From Massilia sp. WG5 (GTDB lineage Bacteria; Pseudomonadota; Gammaproteobacteria; Burkholderiales; Burkholderiaceae_D), in NCBI RefSeq assembly GCF_001412595.2, contig NZ_CP012640.2, positions 3,782,001-3,846,000 on the forward strand: a stretch of 64,000 nucleotides of DNA, given 5' to 3'. Position 1 is the first letter of the stretch, and every line of letters starts with the position of its first letter. Positions 9,921 through 17,903 of the stretch are shown in pieces. Under the pieces are notes generated by a model. The model was not told the origin of the DNA, ran no database searches, and was given only the letters and a program-made list of their open reading frames with translations. The position numbers and the translations under genes were made by a program.

Positions 9921-10002
9921 CGACGGCACAGGTGCGGCTCAGCCGGCCTGTGCCGTCGTGTAATACCGAATTCGTTCTACCCGCCCGCCACCGTAGCGGG
10001 CG
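9921..10002 (+). promoter_or_regulatory. two strong stem-loops between rpsD and rpoA
   Basis: A perfect 12-bp stem joins CGACGGCACAGG (9921-9932) with CCTGTGCCGTCG (9947-9958), with a nested GGCT/AGCC pair in its loop. A second stem is CGCCCGC (9982-9988) with GCGGGCG (9996-10002), followed by TTTCT. Neither has a long T run. Possible jobs are partial termination, mRNA processing or stability control between rpsD and rpoA. Confidence 0.5.
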
Positions 10003-10065
10003 TTTCTACTGATGCCATCAGCCTTATCGGTGTAACGAGCCGAGGGTATTGATAAAGGACCTTTC

Positions 10066-11043
10066 ATGCAAAATAGTCTGTTGAAGCCACGTATTATCGA
10101 TGTCGAGACGCTCGGCGCCGGCCACGCAAAAGTCGTGATGGAGCCGTTCGAACGTGGTTATGGCCATACGCTGGGCAACGCGCTGCGTCGCGTGCTGCTG
10201 TCGTCGATGATCGGCTACGCGCCGACCGAAGTGACGATCGCCGGTGTCGTGCACGAGTACTCGTCGCTGGACGGCGTGCAGGAAGACGTGGTCGACCTGC
10301 TGCTGAACCTGAAGGGTGTCGTGTTCAAGGTCCACAACCGCGACTCCGTGACGCTGACCCTGAAAAAGGAAGGCGAAGGCCCCGTCCTGGCATCGGACAT
10401 CGACCTGCCGCATGACGTCGAACTGATCAATCCGGAACACGTGATCGCCCACCTGACCGCCGGCGGCAAGCTGGACATGCAGATCAAGGTCGAGAAGGGC
10501 CGTGGCTATGTGCCGGGTAACGTGCGCCGCCTGTCGGAAGACACCAACAAGACCATCGGCCGCATCATCCTGGACGCTTCGTTCTCGCCGGTGCGTCGCG
10601 TGTCCTACGCCGTGGAATCGGCCCGTGTCGAACAGCGTACCGACCTGGACAAGCTGATCATCAACATCGAGACCAACGGCGTCATCACCCCGGAAGAAGC
10701 GATCCGCCAGTCGGCACGCGTGCTGGTCGACCAGCTGAACGTGTTCGCCGCCCTGGAAGGCACCGAAGCCGCCGCCGAAGCACCGTCGCGTGCTCCGCTG
10801 GTCGATCCGATCCTGCTGCGTCCGGTGGACGACCTGGAACTGACCGTCCGTTCGGCAAACTGCCTGAAGGCCGAGAACATCTACTACATCGGCGACCTGA
10901 TCCAGCGTTCGGAAAACGAACTGCTGAAGACCCCGAACCTGGGCCGCAAGTCGCTGAACGAGATCAAGGAAGTCCTGGCTTCCCGTGGTCTGACCCTCGG
11001 CATGAAACTCGAGAACTGGCCGCCGGCTGGCCTCGAGAAATAA
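10066..11043 (+). CDS. rpoA: DNA-directed RNA polymerase subunit alpha
   Basis: A 325-residue protein. The N-terminal domain (about 1-235) directs dimerisation and core assembly and contains [21 protein letters not shown] flexible linker follows, then the C-terminal domain (about 250-325), with [20 protein letters not shown] and [16 protein letters not shown] forming the helix-hairpin-helix that binds UP elements and activators. It is flanked on both sides by long structured spacers. Confidence 0.98.
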   Translation: MQNSLLKPRIIDVETLGAGHAKVVMEPFERGYGHTLGNALRRVLLSSMIGYAPTEVTIAGVVHEYSSLDGVQEDVVDLLLNLKGVVFKVHNRDSVTLTLKKEGEGPVLASDIDLPHDVELINPEHVIAHLTAGGKLDMQIKVEKGRGYVPGNVRRLSEDTNKTIGRIILDASFSPVRRVSYAVESARVEQRTDLDKLIINIETNGVITPEEAIRQSARVLVDQLNVFAALEGTEAAAEAPSRAPLVDPILLRPVDDLELTVRSANCLKAENIYYIGDLIQRSENELLKTPNLGRKSLNEIKEVLASRGLTLGMKLENWPPAGLEK

Positions 11044-11157
11044 GCTCGATAAACCTACTGCGCAGGCACATTTCGAGTCTGCGATGCTCGCCGTACCGTA
11101 AGTACGGCTGCGCTTCTCGACTCGAACTGAGCCCGCTCGCTACGGTTTCTCGAGCTT
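11042..11157. repeat. imperfect palindromic element between rpoA and rplQ
   Basis: AAGCTCGATAAACC (11042-11055, starting inside the rpoA stop) is an inverted copy, one mismatch, of GGTTTCTCGAGCTT (11144-11157). The exact centre holds a second inverted pair, GCCGTAC (11090-11096) and GTACGGC (11102-11108), and the middle arms share TTCGAGTC in inverted alignment. The whole 116 bases therefore has nested two-fold symmetry. It may be a dispersed palindromic repeat or a large mRNA fold; copy number in the genome cannot be judged from one window. Confidence 0.6.
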
Positions 11158-11311
11158 ACGAGAGTGTAGTGGTTCGCCAAGATACAAATCGTTGTAATTG
11201 CAGTACCGTTATCGGCATACCGCCGAAGCGTTTTAACTTTAACCGGCCCGCGCTGCGTCATGCGTAGCGATCGAAGAGCTGGATTTAAACTCAAACTCGA
11301 AAGGATTTACC

Positions 11312-11707
11312 ATGCGTCACCGTCACGGCCTCCGTAAACTGAACCGTACTTCGTCCCACCGCCTGGCCATGCTGCGCAACATGACCGTTTCGCTGCTGCG
11401 TCACGAAGCGATCAAGACCACCGTGCCGAAAGCCAAGGAACTGCGCAAAGTCGTTGAGCCGATCATCACCCTGGGCAAGAAAGACACCCTGGCAAACAAG
11501 CGCCTGGCATTCGCCCGCCTGCGCGACCGTGAAATCGTTCAGAAGCTGTTTGCCGACATCGGCCCGCGCTTCGCGAACCGCAACGGCGGCTACACCCGCA
11601 TCCTGAAGATGGGCTTCCGCGTTGGCGACAATGCACCGATGGCCTACGTCGAGCTGACCGACCGTCCGGAAGTCGGCGTCGACGAAAACGCACCGACCGC
11701 CGAGTAA
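11312..11707 (+). CDS. rplQ: 50S ribosomal protein L17
   Basis: A 131-residue protein ([20 protein letters not shown]) with the L17 signature ALRNMT-like segment and the C-terminal [16 protein letters not shown]17 lies near the tunnel exit. It closes the alpha operon and is followed by a strong intrinsic terminator. The start has AAAGGA upstream. Confidence 0.98.
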   Translation: MRHRHGLRKLNRTSSHRLAMLRNMTVSLLRHEAIKTTVPKAKELRKVVEPIITLGKKDTLANKRLAFARLRDREIVQKLFADIGPRFANRNGGYTRILKMGFRVGDNAPMAYVELTDRPEVGVDENAPTAE

Positions 11708-11727
11708 TCGTCAGTCCGCGTATGAAG

Positions 11728-11755
11728 AAACCAGGCCTCGTGCCTGGTTTTTTTT
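11728..11755 (+). terminator. intrinsic terminator of the ribosomal operon
   Basis: AAACCAGGC and GCCTGG form a GC-rich stem with a CTCGT loop, followed directly by eight T residues. It lies 21 bases after the rplQ stop and is the first classical rho-independent terminator in the window. Confidence 0.9.
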
Positions 11756-11826
11756 CGCCCGTGCATCGCTTGAGCGCCGGGTGTACCATTCCGCAGGCCA
11801 AACCGATACTGTTCAACTCCTTGCCC

Positions 11827-13659
11827 ATGCTCCGATTCCTGCTCTCCCTGATCGCCTGCGCCGTCCTGCTCGCTCCCGCGCATGCGGACGACGACTTCCT
11901 GCCGCCCGACCAGGCCTTCAAGTTCTCCGCCCGCATGCTCGATCCGCACACGGCCGAGGTCAGCTATGCGATCGCCGACGGCTACTACATGTACCGCGAG
12001 CGCTTCAAGTTTGCCGCCAGCGGCGCCCGGCTCGGCGAGCCGCAGGTCCCGCCCGGCAAGGTCAAGTTCGACGAGACCTTCAACAAGGACGTCGAAACCT
12101 ATCACCACGGCGTCGCGATCCGCATTCCCGTGCAGGGCGAGGGGCCGTTCACGCTGACCGCCACCGGCCAGGGCTGCGCCGACAAGGGCCTGTGCTATCC
12201 GCCGCAGGACGCCACGATCCGCCTGGTGGCCGGCGGCGGCGGGGCAGGGCAGTCGCAGCCGCAGATCAGTCTGCCCGCCGCCGAGGGCGGCTCCCCGTTC
12301 GCGCTGCCGGGACAGTCGCTGCCGCCGGCTGCGCCCGCCGCGCAGCCGGCGCCGTCGAGCGCCCCCGCCAGCGCCCCGGCAGCCGCACCTTCCGAACTCA
12401 CCGGCATCGCCGCCCTGCTGCAGGGCGGCCGCCTGCTCGCCATCGTCCCCGCCTTCATCCTGCTCGGTCTCGGCCTGGCCTTCACGCCCTGCGTGCTGCC
12501 GATGGTGCCGATCCTCTCGTCCATCATCGTCGGCGAAGGCAAGCAGACCGGGCGTGGGCGCGGCTTCGTGCTGTCGCTGTCGTATTCGCTCGGCATGGCG
12601 ATCGTCTACACGCTGCTGGGCGTGGCCGCCGGCCTGCTTGGCGAAGGCCTCGCCGCCGCCCTGCAGAACCCGTGGGTGCTGGGCGCGTTCGCCCTGCTGA
12701 TCGCAGCGATGTCGCTGTCGATGTTCGGGGTGTTCCAGCTGCAGGTGCCGGCGGCGCTGCAGACCCGCCTGGCCGACGCCTCCGGCCGCCAGGCGTCCGG
12801 CAAGCTGGCCGGCGTATTCGTCATGGGCGCGATCTCGGCCCTGATCGTCGGTCCCTGCGTGGCGGCGCCGCTGGCCGGCGCCCTGGTCTACATCAGCCAG
12901 ACCCGCAACGTGCTGGTCGGCGGCGCAGCGCTGTTCGCGATGGCGGTCGGGATGAGCATCCCGCTGCTGCTGGTGGGTATCTCGGCCGGCTCGCTGTTGC
13001 CGCGCGCCGGCCTGTGGATGGAGTCGGTCAAGCGCTTCTTTGGCGTGCTGATGCTGGCGATGGCCTTGTGGATGGTGGCGCCGGTGCTGCCCGGCTTCGT
13101 CCAGATGCTGTTGTGGGCGGCGCTGCTGCTGGGCTATGGCTTCTACCTGTTGCGCAGCACCGGCAAGCCGCGCCACTGGGCCGGCATGGCCTTCGGCGCG
13201 GCCCTGGCGGTGCTGGGCGCGACCCAGCTGCTCGGCCTGGCCAGCGGCGCACGGGATCCGCTGGCGCCGCTGGCGCGCTTCACCGGCGAGGCGCAGGCGC
13301 CGTCGCTGGCCTTCACCCGCATCAAGACCGTCGCCCAGCTCGACGCCGCGCTGGCGGCCACCAACGGCAAGACCGCCATGCTCGACTTCTATGCCGACTG
13401 GTGCGTGTCATGCAAGGAGATGGAAAAGCTGACCTTCGTCGACCCTGCAGTCAGGGCGCGCCTGGCGAACACGGTGCTGCTGCAGGTCGACGTGACCGCC
13501 AACGATGCCGACGACCGCGCGATGCTGAAGCGCTTCGGCCTGTTCGGGCCGCCGGGGATCATCCTGTTCGACCGGGGCGGGAAGGAGATCCAGGATGGGC
13601 GGGTGATCGGCTACCAGGACAGCGCGAAATTCCTGGCTTCGCTGGCCAGGCTGCAATAA
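11827..13659 (+). CDS. dsbD: thiol:disulfide interchange protein DsbD
   Basis: A 610-residue inner-membrane protein that carries electrons from cytoplasmic thioredoxin to periplasmic partners such as DsbC and the cytochrome c maturation thioredoxins. Residues 1-20 are a signal peptide ending AHA. The N-terminal domain has the reactive pair C117 and C123 (CADKGLC). The eight-helix middle domain has C222 (FTPCVLPMVPI) and C344 (GPCVAAPL). The C-terminal thioredoxin-like domain has the C526-V-S-C529 pair. All six functional cysteines are present. A longer in-frame start at 11722 would lie inside the rplQ terminator, so ATG 11827 was chosen. Confidence 0.95.
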   Translation: MLRFLLSLIACAVLLAPAHADDDFLPPDQAFKFSARMLDPHTAEVSYAIADGYYMYRERFKFAASGARLGEPQVPPGKVKFDETFNKDVETYHHGVAIRIPVQGEGPFTLTATGQGCADKGLCYPPQDATIRLVAGGGGAGQSQPQISLPAAEGGSPFALPGQSLPPAAPAAQPAPSSAPASAPAAAPSELTGIAALLQGGRLLAIVPAFILLGLGLAFTPCVLPMVPILSSIIVGEGKQTGRGRGFVLSLSYSLGMAIVYTLLGVAAGLLGEGLAAALQNPWVLGAFALLIAAMSLSMFGVFQLQVPAALQTRLADASGRQASGKLAGVFVMGAISALIVGPCVAAPLAGALVYISQTRNVLVGGAALFAMAVGMSIPLLLVGISAGSLLPRAGLWMESVKRFFGVLMLAMALWMVAPVLPGFVQMLLWAALLLGYGFYLLRSTGKPRHWAGMAFGAALAVLGATQLLGLASGARDPLAPLARFTGEAQAPSLAFTRIKTVAQLDAALAATNGKTAMLDFYADWCVSCKEMEKLTFVDPAVRARLANTVLLQVDVTANDADDRAMLKRFGLFGPPGIILFDRGGKEIQDGRVIGYQDSAKFLASLARLQ

Positions 13660-13661
13660 AG

Positions 13662-13691
13662 AAAAAAGGGATGCCGAGGCATCCCTTTTTT
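13662..13691. terminator. bidirectional terminator between dsbD and the Spy-like gene
   Basis: AAAAAAGGGATGCC (13662-13675) and GGCATCCCTTTTTT (13678-13691) form a perfect stem with a 2-base centre and T runs on both strands. It serves the convergent dsbD (plus) and Spy-like gene (minus). Confidence 0.9.
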
Positions 13692-13706
13692 ACGCCGGCG
13701 TGCCGA

Positions 13707-14267
13707 TCAGCCGCGTGCGGACTCGCCGCGCTGCTGGCCGCCATGCTGCTGGCCGTCATGCTGCCAGCCATGCATGCCGCCATGGCGTCCGTAGTGCGCC
13801 TGCATCTGCGCGGCCTTCTCGTCGAAGACCTTCTTCTGGTCCGGCGACAGCACCGAATAGAAGGTGTTCAGGGCGGCCAGGCGCTGTTCCATGGAGGCCA
13901 CGCGCTGCTTCTGGCGCTCGATCATCTTCTCGGCGCGCTGCGGGGCGCTCAGGCCGGCCCAGGAGGCGCGGTCGTCGTGCTCCGCGCCGGCGCGCTTTGC
14001 CGGCTTCATCGAGGCCACGAAGGTGTTCCAGGCGCTTTCCTGGGCCGGCGTGATCTTCAGCTCGTCGTGCAGCTTGGCGATGCGCTGGGCGCGCATCTGC
14101 TCGCGCTTGGCCGAGAACTCGGCGTGCCTGGCCTGGCGCTCCTGCTTGCTCAGCTGCGCTTTCGGATGGGCGTCGGGCGCCTGGGTTTGCGCCTGGACGC
14201 CGATCATCGCGCCGCCCAGAGACAGCGCGGCCAGTCCGGTCAAGAGGGTTTTGCGTAAGGTGTTCAT
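13707..14267 (-). CDS. Spy/CpxP-family periplasmic protein (LTxxQ motifs)
   Basis: A 186-residue protein with a signal peptide (MNTLRKTLLTGLAALSLGGA, ending VQAQ) and a mostly helical, highly charged body. It has two LTxxQ-like motifs, ITPAQ and LSPDQ, the hallmark of the Spy/CpxP family, followed by a Gly/His/Gln-rich tail that could bind metal. Spy is a periplasmic chaperone and CpxP a sensor inhibitor. The start at 14267 follows AGGAAAAAAGAG. It is divergent from the response regulator gene next door, with 225 bases between them, which suggests it is a target of, or feeds back on, that two-component system. Which of the two roles applies cannot be told. Confidence 0.8.
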   Translation of the reverse strand: MNTLRKTLLTGLAALSLGGAMIGVQAQTQAPDAHPKAQLSKQERQARHAEFSAKREQMRAQRIAKLHDELKITPAQESAWNTFVASMKPAKRAGAEHDDRASWAGLSAPQRAEKMIERQKQRVASMEQRLAALNTFYSVLSPDQKKVFDEKAAQMQAHYGRHGGMHGWQHDGQQHGGQQRGESARG

Positions 14268-14402
14268 CTCTTTTTTCCTAGTCATGTTAGAGGTGGCGGC
14301 TGCCACGGCTGCGTGCATCGGGATCGAAGAACATCTCATCTTGCTGCACGGTGAGTCCATCATCGGTGAAAAGTGTAAGCGCAGCGTGTCCGCTGTCGCG
14401 CC

Positions 14403-14486
14403 CTTTGTATCAATTTGTTTCCTTGCACCATCCATATACAAGCCGATACAAAGTGACTGTTCAGGGCCAGCTGAAGTCGGGATAAT
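14403..14486. promoter_or_regulatory. divergent control region of the Spy-like and two-component genes
   Basis: A perfect 9-bp inverted repeat, CTTTGTATC (14403-14411) and GATACAAAG (14445-14453), is separated by 33 bases. A GATAAT hexamer (14481-14486) lies just before the response regulator ATG and could be its -10, which would give a nearly leaderless mRNA. The inverted sites are a reasonable operator for the neighbouring OmpR-type regulator; binding is inference. Confidence 0.45.
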
Positions 14487-14492
14487 GATGTC

Positions 14493-15221
14493 ATGGACAC
14501 TCCATCTACCATTCTGATTGTCGACGACGACCGCGACATCCGCTCGCTCCTGGCCGATTACCTCGAGGCGAACGGCTATCGCGCGCTGGCTGCCGCCGAC
14601 GGCAATGCGATGTGGAAGACGCTGGACGAGGCGCGTCCCGACCTGATCGTGCTCGACCTGAACCTGCCCGGCGACGACGGCCTGACCCTGTGCCGCAAGC
14701 TGCGCGCGAGTTCGACCCTGCCGGTCATCATGCTCACCGCGCGCAATGAGCCGCTCGACCGCATCCTCGGCCTCGAAATGGGCGCCGACGACTACCTGCC
14801 AAAACCCTTCGAGCCGCGCGAACTGCTGGCGCGCATCCGCAGCGTGCTGCGCCGCAGCCACGCGATGCCGCCGAATTCCCAGACCGAGAACGTGCAGCAG
14901 ATGAAGTTCTCCGGCTGGACCCTCGACCTGACCGCGCGCCACCTGGTCAATCCGCAGGGTGTGGTCATCATGCTGTCGGGCGCCGAGTTCCGCCTGCTGC
15001 GCGTATTCCTCGAGCATCCGAACCGCGTGCTGAACCGCGACCAGCTGCTGAACCTGACCCAGGGCCGCGACGCCGACCCCTTCGACCGCTCGATCGACAT
15101 CCAGATCAGCCGCCTGCGCCAGAAGCTCGGGGAGGACGCGCGCATGCCCCAGATTATCAAGACGGTACGCAACGGCGGCTACGTGCTGGCCGGCCAGGTG
15201 AGCGTGGAGCCCGGCGCGTGA
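14493..15221 (+). CDS. OmpR/PhoB-family response regulator
   Basis: A 242-residue regulator. The receiver domain (about 6-120) has the acidic pocket DDD at 11-13, phospho-acceptor D55 (LIVLDLNLPG), T82 and K104 (LPKPFEP). A winged-helix DNA-binding domain follows (about 137-235, SGAEFRLLRVFLEHPNRVLN and the recognition helix DRSIDIQISRLRQKLG). It overlaps the histidine kinase start by 4 bases, so the pair forms an operon. It is divergent from a Spy-like gene and upstream of RND efflux genes, resembling BaeR-type control, but the exact orthologue cannot be fixed. Confidence 0.92.
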   Translation: MDTPSTILIVDDDRDIRSLLADYLEANGYRALAAADGNAMWKTLDEARPDLIVLDLNLPGDDGLTLCRKLRASSTLPVIMLTARNEPLDRILGLEMGADDYLPKPFEPRELLARIRSVLRRSHAMPPNSQTENVQQMKFSGWTLDLTARHLVNPQGVVIMLSGAEFRLLRVFLEHPNRVLNRDQLLNLTQGRDADPFDRSIDIQISRLRQKLGEDARMPQIIKTVRNGGYVLAGQVSVEPGA

Positions 15222-16600
15222 AGGCATTCTTCGGCTCGATGACGGGCCGCGTGTTCATCACACTGCTGCTGGGCGTCCTCCTGACCGCTGCGCTGAGCCA
15301 GCTGGTGGCGGACGCCGAGCGCGCCCGCGTGATCGACGAATACCGCGACATGCATTCGCTGGACCGCGCCGAGCAGCTGATCATGGCCACCGAAATCGTC
15401 CCCGAATCGGCGCGCAGCGCCTATCTCGAAGTCGCGAACCGCCCCGGCATGCTGCTCGAAGCGGCGGGGCCGAAGCTGCCGGCCCTGGCGCCGGCGCCCA
15501 CCGAATTCACCGAACTGCTGGCGGCGCGCATGAACAAGACCCCGGGCAAGCGGCTCTACCGCCTGCAGTCGGTGGCTGCGCGCCCGGAAACCTGCGAATT
15601 CGCGCGCGAGCAGTCGGTGCTGTTCGGCCTGCTGCGCATGAAGTGGCGCGGCACCTGCGAAAGCATCCTGATCGGCCTGCGCGACGGCACGCCCCTGATC
15701 CTGTCGGTGCTGCCGCCGCGCTACGCCACCACGCCGGAGCGCACCGACTACCGCGGCACGATTTCGCTGTTCCTGGTCAGCATCGCCTTCCTGGCCTACC
15801 TGGTGGCGCGCATGACCACCCGCCCGCTCAAGCAGCTGGCCCAGGCCGCGAAAGACCTCGGCAACGACATCAACCACCCGCCGCTGGACCTGACCGGCGC
15901 CGACGAGATCCGCCAGGCCAGCGCCGCCTTCAATGCGATGCAGGCGCGGATCCGCCAGTACATCTTCCAGCGCACCCAGATGCTGGCCGCGATCACCCAC
16001 GACCTGCAAACCCCGCTCACGCGGATGCGCCTGCGCCTGGAGAAGGTCAGCGACAGCGACCTGCAGCAGCGCCTGATCGGCGACCTCTCGGCAATGCAGG
16101 CGATGGTGCGCGAAGGCCTGGACCTGGCGCGCAGCATGGACACCACCGAGACCATGCAGATGCTGGACCTGGATTCGCTGCTGGATTCGGTGTGCGCCGA
16201 CGCCGCCGACGCCAGCCAGCGCGTGAGCCTGAGCGGCACCGCCAACATGGCGCTGCTGGGCCGTCCGATGGACCTGCGCCGCGGCCTGGTCAACCTGATC
16301 GACAACGCGGTCAAGTACGGCCAGTCGGCCAAGGTGACGGTCGACCGCATCAACGGCGCCGCAAGGATCCGCATCCGCGACGCCGGCCCGGGCATCCCGG
16401 ACGCCGAACTGGCGCGCGTGTTCGACCCGTTCTACCGCGTCGAGAGCTCGCGCTCGCGCGAGTCGGGCGGCACCGGCCTGGGACTGACGATCGCCCGCAA
16501 CATCGCCGAGCAGCACGGCGGCAGCATCGCGCTGGCGAATCATCCGGAGGGCGGGCTCGAAGTAACGCTCATGCTGCCGGAGTATTACCCAGGGAAGTAA
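15218..16600 (+). CDS. sensor histidine kinase with HAMP domain
   Basis: A 460-residue membrane kinase paired with the preceding regulator. Transmembrane helix 1 spans about residues 11-32 and helix 2 about 180-200, leaving a periplasmic sensor of about 150 residues with two cysteines (C126, C147) that could form a disulfide. HAMP follows at about 198-250, the phospho-accepting H261 (LAAITHDLQTPLTRM), and the ATPase domain with DAGPGIPD and GGTGLGLTIARN. The start is GTG within the regulator stop (GTGA). The stimulus is unknown; envelope stress is suggested by the neighbours. Confidence 0.92.
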   Translation: MKAFFGSMTGRVFITLLLGVLLTAALSQLVADAERARVIDEYRDMHSLDRAEQLIMATEIVPESARSAYLEVANRPGMLLEAAGPKLPALAPAPTEFTELLAARMNKTPGKRLYRLQSVAARPETCEFAREQSVLFGLLRMKWRGTCESILIGLRDGTPLILSVLPPRYATTPERTDYRGTISLFLVSIAFLAYLVARMTTRPLKQLAQAAKDLGNDINHPPLDLTGADEIRQASAAFNAMQARIRQYIFQRTQMLAAITHDLQTPLTRMRLRLEKVSDSDLQQRLIGDLSAMQAMVREGLDLARSMDTTETMQMLDLDSLLDSVCADAADASQRVSLSGTANMALLGRPMDLRRGLVNLIDNAVKYGQSAKVTVDRINGAARIRIRDAGPGIPDAELARVFDPFYRVESSRSRESGGTGLGLTIARNIAEQHGGSIALANHPEGGLEVTLMLPEYYPGK

Positions 16601-16706
16601 TGGCAGGGCCTCGCCAATGTGCGAAAATCGCCGGCGGAGACCCACGTCTCGTCCTCATCGAATAGATAAAAACGAAGCCGCCGGCACTGGCGGCACAGGG
16701 AGTGGA

Positions 16707-17903
16707 ATGAAAAAGCACCATCTCGGCCCTATCGTGGCCGCCGTCATCATCCTGGCCGGCGCCAGCGGCTGCAGCCAGGAAAAGGAAGCCGCCGGCGCGG
16801 GCGCCAAAGGCAAGGGCGGCCCGCCGCCTGCGGTCGTGAATGTGGTGGCGCCGCAACGCCGCGACGTTCCGGTGGTGCAGCTGGCCAACGGCACGGTGAC
16901 CCCGATCCGCACCGTCGACCTGCACCCGCAAACCACCGCCACGATCCGCCAGGTCCACATCAAGGAAGGCCAGTTCGTGAAGGCCGGCGAGCTGCTGTTC
17001 TCGCTCGACGACCGCGCCGACCGCGCCAACCAGGACAAGGCCCAGGCCCAGGTCGAACGCGACCGCGCCCAGCTGGGCGACCTCGAACGCCAGTTCAAGC
17101 GCAGCCAGGACCTGTTCGCGCAGAAGTTCATCGCCCAGAGCGCGGTCGACACCCTGCGCGCCCAGGTCGACCAGGCCAAGGCGACCCTGCAGTCCGACAC
17201 CGCCGCGGTGCGCGCCGCCGGCGTGAGCACCAGCTATACCGCGATCCGCGCGCCGATGTCCGGCCGCGTCGGCGGCATCGCCGTCTATCCGGGCAGCCTG
17301 GTGCAGCCGGCGACTTCGCTCACCACGATCACCCAGCTCGATCCGATCACGATCGCCTTCACGCTGCCGGAATCAAGCCTCCCAGGCCTGCTGGCGGCGC
17401 AAAAGCGCGGCAAGGTCGAGGTCGAGGCCCTGCCTTCCGCCGGCATGGCGCCGGTCACCGGCACCCTGAGCTTCATCGACAACACGGTCGACCCGACCGC
17501 CGGCACCATCAAGGTCAAGGCCGAATTCGCCAACCGCGACACCACCCTGTGGCCGGGCCAGTACGTGAACACCAAGGTCACCGTGCAGACCATCAAGGAT
17601 GCCGTGGTGGTGCCGCAGAGCGCGATCATCACCAACGCCAACGGCACCTACGTCTACGTGCTGGAGAAGGATCCGCATCAAGGTTATTCAGCGCGTCAGC
17701 TGCCGGTGCAGCGCCTGTACGGGGCCGGCGTGGACGCCGCCGTCAGCGGCCTGACCGGCGACGAGCAGGTCATCACCGAGGGCAAGCAGAACGTGCGCCC
17801 GGGCGGCAAGGTGCGCCTGGCTTCGGAAATGGCCAAGGGCGGCAAGGGCGGCGCCGAAGGCGCGAAGAACGCCGGCGAAGGCAGGAAGGGCGGCGCCGCA
17901 TGA
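16707..17903 (+). CDS. RND efflux periplasmic adaptor subunit (MdtA/AcrA-like)
   Basis: A 398-residue membrane fusion protein. The N-terminus is a lipoprotein signal (VIILAGASGC, lipidation Cys followed by SQ). Then come the barrel-sandwich/lipoyl domain (TATIRQVHIKEGQFVKAGEL), a coiled-coil hairpin (about 115-175, DKAQAQVERDRAQLGDLERQ) and the beta-barrel domain. The tail is Gly/Lys-rich. It bridges an inner-membrane pump to an outer-membrane channel. ATG 16707 with CAGGGAGTGG upstream was chosen; a start at 16617 would add a non-lipoprotein leader. Its stop overlaps the permease start by 4 bases. Confidence 0.92.
   Translation: MKKHHLGPIVAAVIILAGASGCSQEKEAAGAGAKGKGGPPPAVVNVVAPQRRDVPVVQLANGTVTPIRTVDLHPQTTATIRQVHIKEGQFVKAGELLFSLDDRADRANQDKAQAQVERDRAQLGDLERQFKRSQDLFAQKFIAQSAVDTLRAQVDQAKATLQSDTAAVRAAGVSTSYTAIRAPMSGRVGGIAVYPGSLVQPATSLTTITQLDPITIAFTLPESSLPGLLAAQKRGKVEVEALPSAGMAPVTGTLSFIDNTVDPTAGTIKVKAEFANRDTTLWPGQYVNTKVTVQTIKDAVVVPQSAIITNANGTYVYVLEKDPHQGYSARQLPVQRLYGAGVDAAVSGLTGDEQVITEGKQNVRPGGKVRLASEMAKGGKGGAEGAKNAGEGRKGGAA

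Noticed and set aside
11722..11826. Longer dsbD start
   Set aside because: The extension would be encoded by the rplQ terminator hairpin and T run. The ATG at 11827 opens a normal signal peptide.
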